NCBI GenBank assembly: GCA_024276295.1
Contig: JAJRXN010000273.1
Coordinates: 1-9,037 of the forward strand
Direction of reading: 5' to 3'
Length of the DNA: 9,037 bases
From: Acidobacteriota bacterium
Lineage (GTDB): Bacteria; Acidobacteriota; Polarisedimenticolia; J045
Positions 7,201 to 9,037 of this stretch are shown here, in pieces. Both the position numbers and the translations under genes were made by a program. How positions within the stretch are numbered: position 1 is the first letter of the stretch; each line of letters starts with the position of its first letter. Below the pieces are notes generated by a model that saw nothing but the letters and a program-made list of their open reading frames with translations, was not told the DNA's origin and searched no databases.

Positions 7201-7281
7201 CAGGGCCAGCGCGACGAGCACTTCGGCCAGCGAGAACCCGCGCTGCGCGCGGTCGTGTCCGGTGAAGACGAAGCAGCTCAT
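4228..7281 (-). CDS. pilW: PilW-like minor pilin fused to Fn3-like domains and a YCF48/Asp-box beta-propeller
   Basis: This 1017-residue protein is far longer than ordinary PilW (about 250-400). The leader ends at Gly15; FSLAEVLVAL follows, with Glu20 as the mature Glu5, then a hydrophobic helix to about residue 40. Residues 50-340 are the PilW domain, ending FRVVSLNTIIQPRNI. It contains calcium-loop-like stretches (154-165 and 266-277). Fibronectin-III-like domains follow at about 356-455 and 462-575. A third begins at about 587, and its last strands (WEDSG...HYYVVTASY) appear only at 949-971. Between them, at about 648-945, lie seven repeats each with an Asp-box (for example TDDGGVTW 715-722, STDGGATW 839-846), as in seven-bladed YCF48-like propellers. 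Eight cysteines after the leader could form disulfides. The product should sit in the inner membrane and then in the pilus initiation or tip complex. Translation is probably coupled: GAGG (7290-7287) lies 5 bases before the ATG, and the pilV stop is 7 bases upstream. Confidence 0.88.
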   Translation of the reverse strand: MSCFVFTGHDRAQRGFSLAEVLVALALTTMLFVVALSMLAIDQRIYATTDARDEVAREARHAIDLIERDLLMAGFQVDRNTIGDVGPDGTADTDDDIVGQSKIVYAAPWELVINADIAPRIDAIADGMAGDSLPSGYDPVSFRTGAETIRYTLDSNGDGTVDADDRGDEAEESIGTNDGLFLLRREVYGNNGTDHINPSGPGALVRGPVDYPSGAKPPPLFLYWGEFDPDPSLDLWGDDGTGSGIAGNGLLEPDELAALGPVTGEDLDGDAVLDASEDRNGNGRLERLPSELIKRIEVHITTETPQPDMRYTDPVRSSSSTPFRFRVVSLNTIIQPRNIDLPGGACGDVPEPTSSVSVVNACANALADGRVTLSWGLSDDDGGFENDVEKYLVYRTDAASLFGPTPFAETLAGVSSWQDEWIDVTAWPPRQYWYRLRAMDCTPQLSQSDPVAGPYPAEPGPAQPFSLVALDVPGDDGTQVEVVFPGSLDDPANTSGYGGNVGEYHVYRSTSSDVRCVEPVNKNAISAAGADEYSYLDDSSNSSSAPVLGELYHYWVRARDDSGRLSSYSARSCVRPSEGPVAPEDQNIRVVDYGTDDHPVELWFSINPRNTDAGYDQTLIEYRIYAAADVNGDSTPDSFVDYSPGYTANEQVAALRWTGLLWAVGDTAGAIHHSIDGVNSWRSAAIGATGRPLEAEFISRLVGVAVGIGGSIRRTDDGGVTWTSITSPVSANLRDVSWLDGTRVIAAGDFGTMVRSDDGGLTWSNLAAVTAENLRAATAQGDLVILAGDNGAVLRSTDGGATFNPVSLTSTTLYSACSASDAVGGVTVMLGEEDRIWRSTDGGATWSPVAMPGAGPIRALDCVSGGGAVAAAADSLIYVSGDGINWSSSATTGSALPTDAGMLEGGQIFVSDDQGWIHYYGPDGVWEPSQQLTAGSALTGIAVREEIAWEDSGTAAAASGTTHYYVVTASYSVGDPILDGESGMLPDRPSSAESPDENDPQILVDSCNNFELTVVTP
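4447..5340 (-). repeat. Seven-blade Asp-box propeller region within pilW
   Basis: Seven repeats of about 40 residues were counted (PilW 648-945). Their Asp-box-like cores are SIDGVNSW, TDDGGVTW, SDDGGLTW, STDGGATF, STDGGATW, SGDGINW and GPDGVW. The first and the last two are degenerate. At DNA level blades 4 and 5 are the most alike: 4748-4770 and 4877-4899 agree at 20 of 23 bases around the core. Seven blades would close one propeller. Confidence 0.8.
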
Positions 7282-7288
7282 GGCAACC

Positions 7289-8002
7289 TCACGATGCCGG
7301 GATCAGGAAGGTCTTCTCGGTGGACAGCGTCACGGCGTGGACGGTTCCGCGGCTGTCGTGCCACTTGACGCGTACCAGCACGTACTTGACGTAGTTGGTT
7401 GCGGGATTGTCGGTCGAAGACGCCGTCGTCTCGACGATCACGTTGTCGAGCCCGGCGGGGTTCGGTCCGTCGAGCGAGACGTTGACGATCGCGTCGGTGT
7501 AGTCCTTGGAGTCGACGATGTAGACCTCGCGGCGGAACCTCCGGTACTGGTCGCGATTCAGTTCGCGTTCGAGACGCCCCTGGGCGGTGTCGGGGTAGTC
7601 CGCCGCGGTGATCACGATCGCCGACTGGCGGATGTCGGGTGTCGCCGCGCAGCTGCGGAAGTTGAAGCGGGTCCCGTTGAGCAGGTCGACCTCGCCGTAG
7701 TCCTCGGTCGGGAAGTTGGCCGTCGTCACCTCGTCGATGTCCGTGCACGGATCGGCAGGATCGCGGTAGGCGTCTCGGTTGCCGTCCATGTAGCGGGCCA
7801 TCACGATCTGTTCGAGGCGATGGGCGGCCAGGAAGCGGGCCGTGGCGAGGTCCTTCGACAGCTCGGCCGAGCGGATCGTTCCGATCAGCAGCATGTTGAG
7901 TCCGAGCAGCGCGATGCCGAACAGGCCGACGGCGACGAGCGTCTCCGCCAGCGTGAACCCGCCTTCGGCGCTGCGCGGACGTTCGGGGTGGGAAGGACTC
8001 AT
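7289..8002 (-). CDS. pilV: PilV-like minor pilin
   Basis: A 237-residue type IV pilin-like protein. The leader MSPSHPERPRSAEGG is cut after Gly15, then FTLAETLVAVGLFGIALLGL follows, with Glu20 as mature Glu5. The stretch SAELSKDLATARFLAAHRLEQI (45-66) continues the pilin helix and is typical of PilV proteins. The C-terminal part (YVKYVLVRVKWHDSRGTVHAVTLSTEKTF) resembles the closing beta-sheet of the PilV/PilE-like group. Cys86 and Cys118 could form a disulfide. In known systems PilV joins PilW, PilX and FimU in a complex that primes pilus assembly. The start is firm: GGAGG (8015-8011) lies 8 bases upstream, and the ATG overlaps the fimT stop as ATGA, implying translational coupling. Confidence 0.88.
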   Translation of the reverse strand: MSPSHPERPRSAEGGFTLAETLVAVGLFGIALLGLNMLLIGTIRSAELSKDLATARFLAAHRLEQIVMARYMDGNRDAYRDPADPCTDIDEVTTANFPTEDYGEVDLLNGTRFNFRSCAATPDIRQSAIVITAADYPDTAQGRLERELNRDQYRRFRREVYIVDSKDYTDAIVNVSLDGPNPAGLDNVIVETTASSTDNPATNYVKYVLVRVKWHDSRGTVHAVTLSTEKTFLIPAS

Positions 8003-8601
8003 CGTTCAAGCCTCCAGGGGCCGGGCGTGGCGGCGCTGGCGTCGTAGCGCCAGCGCCGGACGCGGCCCGTCGCGGCATTGACCGTCAGGGCGAGCATGTG
8101 GTCCGGCACCTGCCGGTCGACGTCCTCCTCCGGGATCAGGTAGATCACGCCCGCCTGGGCCCGTCCGAGCGGGTCGAAGGTCACGCTCGGCGGCGAGCCG
8201 GCGAAGGTCACCGCGGAGGTGATCGGTGCGTTGTCGAGCCCCCGCGTTCCGGTGGCGAAACCGAACACGACGCCGCGTCCTTCGGCGGCGAGGTCGATCG
8301 TCGTGACCTTCTCGCCGATCGACGTCGTCGGGCTGCCGTCGGAGTTGTCGTCGTCGAGGATCGTGATCTGCGCGCCGGTCGTGCTGAACTCGACCACGTA
8401 GTCGTTCTGCTCGAACACGGCGCGGGTGCGGGCGAAATCGAGCTGCCGCGAGAGGACCGCAGCCGCCGCCGACGTGCGCCAGCCCGTCGACTGCAGCGAG
8501 GTGTAGGCGATCCCCAGCAGGAGACCGCCGATCGCGAGGCTGACCAGCAGTTCCGGCAGGCTGAAGCCGGCCTCACGTGGCCGGTTGTCCGTGCGAGCCA
8601 T
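7999..8601 (-). CDS. fimT: GspH/FimT-family pseudopilin (minor pilin, FimU-like position)
   Basis: First gene of the pilin operon, 200 residues. The leader MARTDNRPREAG is cut after Gly12, followed by FSLPELLVSLAIGGLLLGIAY with Glu17 as mature Glu5. SRQLDFARTRAV (51-62) is the characteristic GspH/FimT helix. The globular part ends with FDPLGR (142-147) and ATGRVRRW (177-184), both typical of the family's last strands. FimT and FimU are hard to tell apart by eye; in Pseudomonas the gene before pilV is fimU, and some FimT proteins bind DNA during uptake. The ATG at 8601 is the only good start after an in-frame stop 13 codons upstream. There is no strong Shine-Dalgarno at normal distance: GGGGGGAG (8631-8624) is 22 bases away, and a GGGG lies nearer. 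The gene is preceded by a sigma-54-type promoter. Confidence 0.88.
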   Translation of the reverse strand: MARTDNRPREAGFSLPELLVSLAIGGLLLGIAYTSLQSTGWRTSAAAAVLSRQLDFARTRAVFEQNDYVVEFSTTGAQITILDDDNSDGSPTTSIGEKVTTIDLAAEGRGVVFGFATGTRGLDNAPITSAVTFAGSPPSVTFDPLGRAQAGVIYLIPEEDVDRQVPDHMLALTVNAATGRVRRWRYDASAATPGPWRLER

Positions 8602-8659
8602 CGAGCCGACCCCGGGCAGACGGCTCCCCCCTGACTCTCACTCTCCGAGAGCCTCGATT

Positions 8660-8675
8660 AGCAAAAAACGCACCA
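8660..8675 (-). promoter_or_regulatory. Sigma-54 (RpoN) -24/-12 promoter for the pilin operon
   Basis: The minus strand reads TGGTGCGTTTTTTGCT, which matches the sigma-54 consensus TGGCACGNNNNTTGCW at all defined positions except two. The key GG and GC pairs have the required 10 bases between them. Transcription would start near 8649, giving a leader of about 48 bases before the fimT ATG. In other proteobacteria pilin genes such as pilA are driven by RpoN with the PilS/PilR two-component system, so this is biologically sensible. An activator site was not identified with certainty. An 11-base palindrome CTCTCCGAGAG (8641-8651) overlaps the expected start. Confidence 0.6.
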
Positions 8676-8686
8676 TGCTCGATGCG
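8663..8686 (-). terminator. Possible weak intrinsic terminator after ribF
   Basis: Reading the minus strand, CGCATC (8686-8681), loop GAGCAT, GGTGCG (8674-8669) can form a 6-bp stem with one G-U pair. It is followed at once by TTTTTT (8668-8663). The form is that of a Rho-independent terminator, though the stem is weak. It shares its right arm and T-run with the sigma-54 promoter, so the T-run may belong to the promoter alone. Confidence 0.3.
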
Positions 8687-8752
8687 GGCTGTGGCGGACA
8701 ATGACGAACGAAACCATACGGCGGGGTCTCTCCGGCCGGTCACGATGTCGGA

Positions 8753-8798
8753 GGTCCGGTGACAGGGATTGTCGTCAGCGACCGGACCGACTGTCACC
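8753..8798. repeat. Nested inverted repeats around the ribF stop codon
   Basis: GGTCCGGT (8753-8760) pairs with ACCGGACC (8781-8788). Inside it GACA (8761-8764) pairs with TGTC (8770-8773), giving a 12-bp stem with a 7-base bulge that contains the ribF stop codon. A competing dyad pairs GGTGACAG (8759-8766) with CTGTCACC (8791-8798). There is no T-run. The structure could be a ribF 3'-end hairpin, or the second dyad could be an activator site about 130 bases upstream of the sigma-54 start point. Confidence 0.5.
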
Positions 8799-9037
8799 CC
8801 GCAGGGGCGGCTCGGCGTCCACGCCGTGCTCGGCGCACCAGCGCTCGAAGGCCTCGATGTCGCGCCAGATCTGCTCCATGAGCTGCTGCGGCCCCTCGAA
8901 CTTCCGCTCGGCGCGCAGCCGCGTGAGGAACTCGAGTTCGGCGCGGCGGCCGTAGAGATCCCCCGCGAAGCCCGAGAGGAATGTCTCGATCGTCACGCGC
9001 CGGCCGCCGAACGTCGGCCGGACGCCGACGTTGGTCA
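8775..9037 (-). CDS. ribF: Riboflavin kinase / FAD synthetase, C-terminal fragment
   Basis: This is the last 86 codons of a gene that runs off the right edge. RibF phosphorylates riboflavin to FMN in its C-terminal domain and adenylylates FMN to FAD in its N-terminal domain. Only the kinase part is visible. It opens with TNVGVRPTF, a conserved riboflavin-kinase stretch, then VTIETF, in which the Glu (about 8987-8985) matches the conserved catalytic Glu, followed by GDLYG and the EFLTRLRAERKF segment. The closing helix and a polar tail ending RGDSRSGR complete it. An in-frame GTG at 8996 is internal, not the start. ribF is followed by the pilin operon after 173 bases, rather than by ileS as in many gammaproteobacteria. 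Confidence 0.92.
   Translation of the reverse strand, partial: TNVGVRPTFGGRRVTIETFLSGFAGDLYGRRAELEFLTRLRAERKFEGPQQLMEQIWRDIEAFERWCAEHGVDAEPPLRGDSRSGR

Noticed and set aside
4393..7368. A 991-residue open frame on the plus strand opposite pilW
   Set aside because: It is antisense to a clearly coding pilin gene. Its Arg/Val/Asp-rich translation has no recognisable domain, and long antisense frames are expected in DNA with this GC content.
8573..8797. Small open frame of 74 residues in the ribF/fimT spacer
   Set aside because: It overlaps ribF and fimT ends, contains the promoter region, and has no ribosome binding site or recognisable motif.
8775..8996. ribF fragment read as a complete 73-residue gene starting at GTG 8996
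   Set aside because: Conserved kinase residues TNVGVRPTF lie in frame upstream to the window edge, so the gene is truncated by the window rather than starting here.

Overview
The window is very GC-rich bacterial DNA, coding almost throughout. It fits a high-GC gammaproteobacterium, perhaps near the Xanthomonadales/Lysobacterales. The reasons are a homodimeric-type pyruvate dehydrogenase E1 (AceE), a DUF4286 protein, a bifunctional-type RibF and a fimT-pilV-pilW-pilX minor-pilin set. This placement is an inference, because no marker gene is complete enough to fix it.

Layout. Positions 1-114 (minus) hold the first 38 codons of aceE. A small DUF4286 gene (minus, 198-518) lies upstream of it and may share its transcript. 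A 127-base divergent spacer leads to aroA (plus, 646-1980), a complete EPSP synthase of the shikimate pathway. aroA converges on a four-gene minus-strand cluster across only 19 bases. Read in transcription order the cluster is fimT/gspH-like (8601-7999), pilV (8002-7289), pilW (7281-4228) and pilX (4231-2000). The genes overlap by 4 bases (ATGA), are separated by 7 bases, and overlap by 4 bases again, so they look like one translationally coupled operon. Upstream of it the window ends in the 3' part of ribF (minus, 8775-9037). The ribF/fimT spacer carries a very good sigma-54 (-24/-12) promoter match, overlapped by a possible weak terminator.

The four pilin-like genes all start with a short charged leader, a prepilin-peptidase-type Gly and a hydrophobic helix, so they should form the minor-pilin initiation or tip complex of a type IV pilus. 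The unusual part is the size and architecture of two of them. PilW has 1017 residues. After its pilin part it carries about three fibronectin-III-like domains, and the third seems to be split by an inserted seven-bladed YCF48/Asp-box beta-propeller. PilX has 743 residues, is glycine- and aspartate-rich and probably beta-solenoid-like. It shares a short acidic motif (GPDG...T.DD) with PilW. No pilY1 or pilE follows pilX in the window, which suggests that the propeller on PilW may do the tip-adhesin job that PilY1 does elsewhere. That is the main candidate for something undescribed here.

Gene ends at aroA/pilX, ribF and the DUF4286 gene each show a GC-rich hairpin at or just beyond the stop codon, without a U-tract. 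No RNA genes, CRISPR arrays, insertion sequences or prophage genes were seen.
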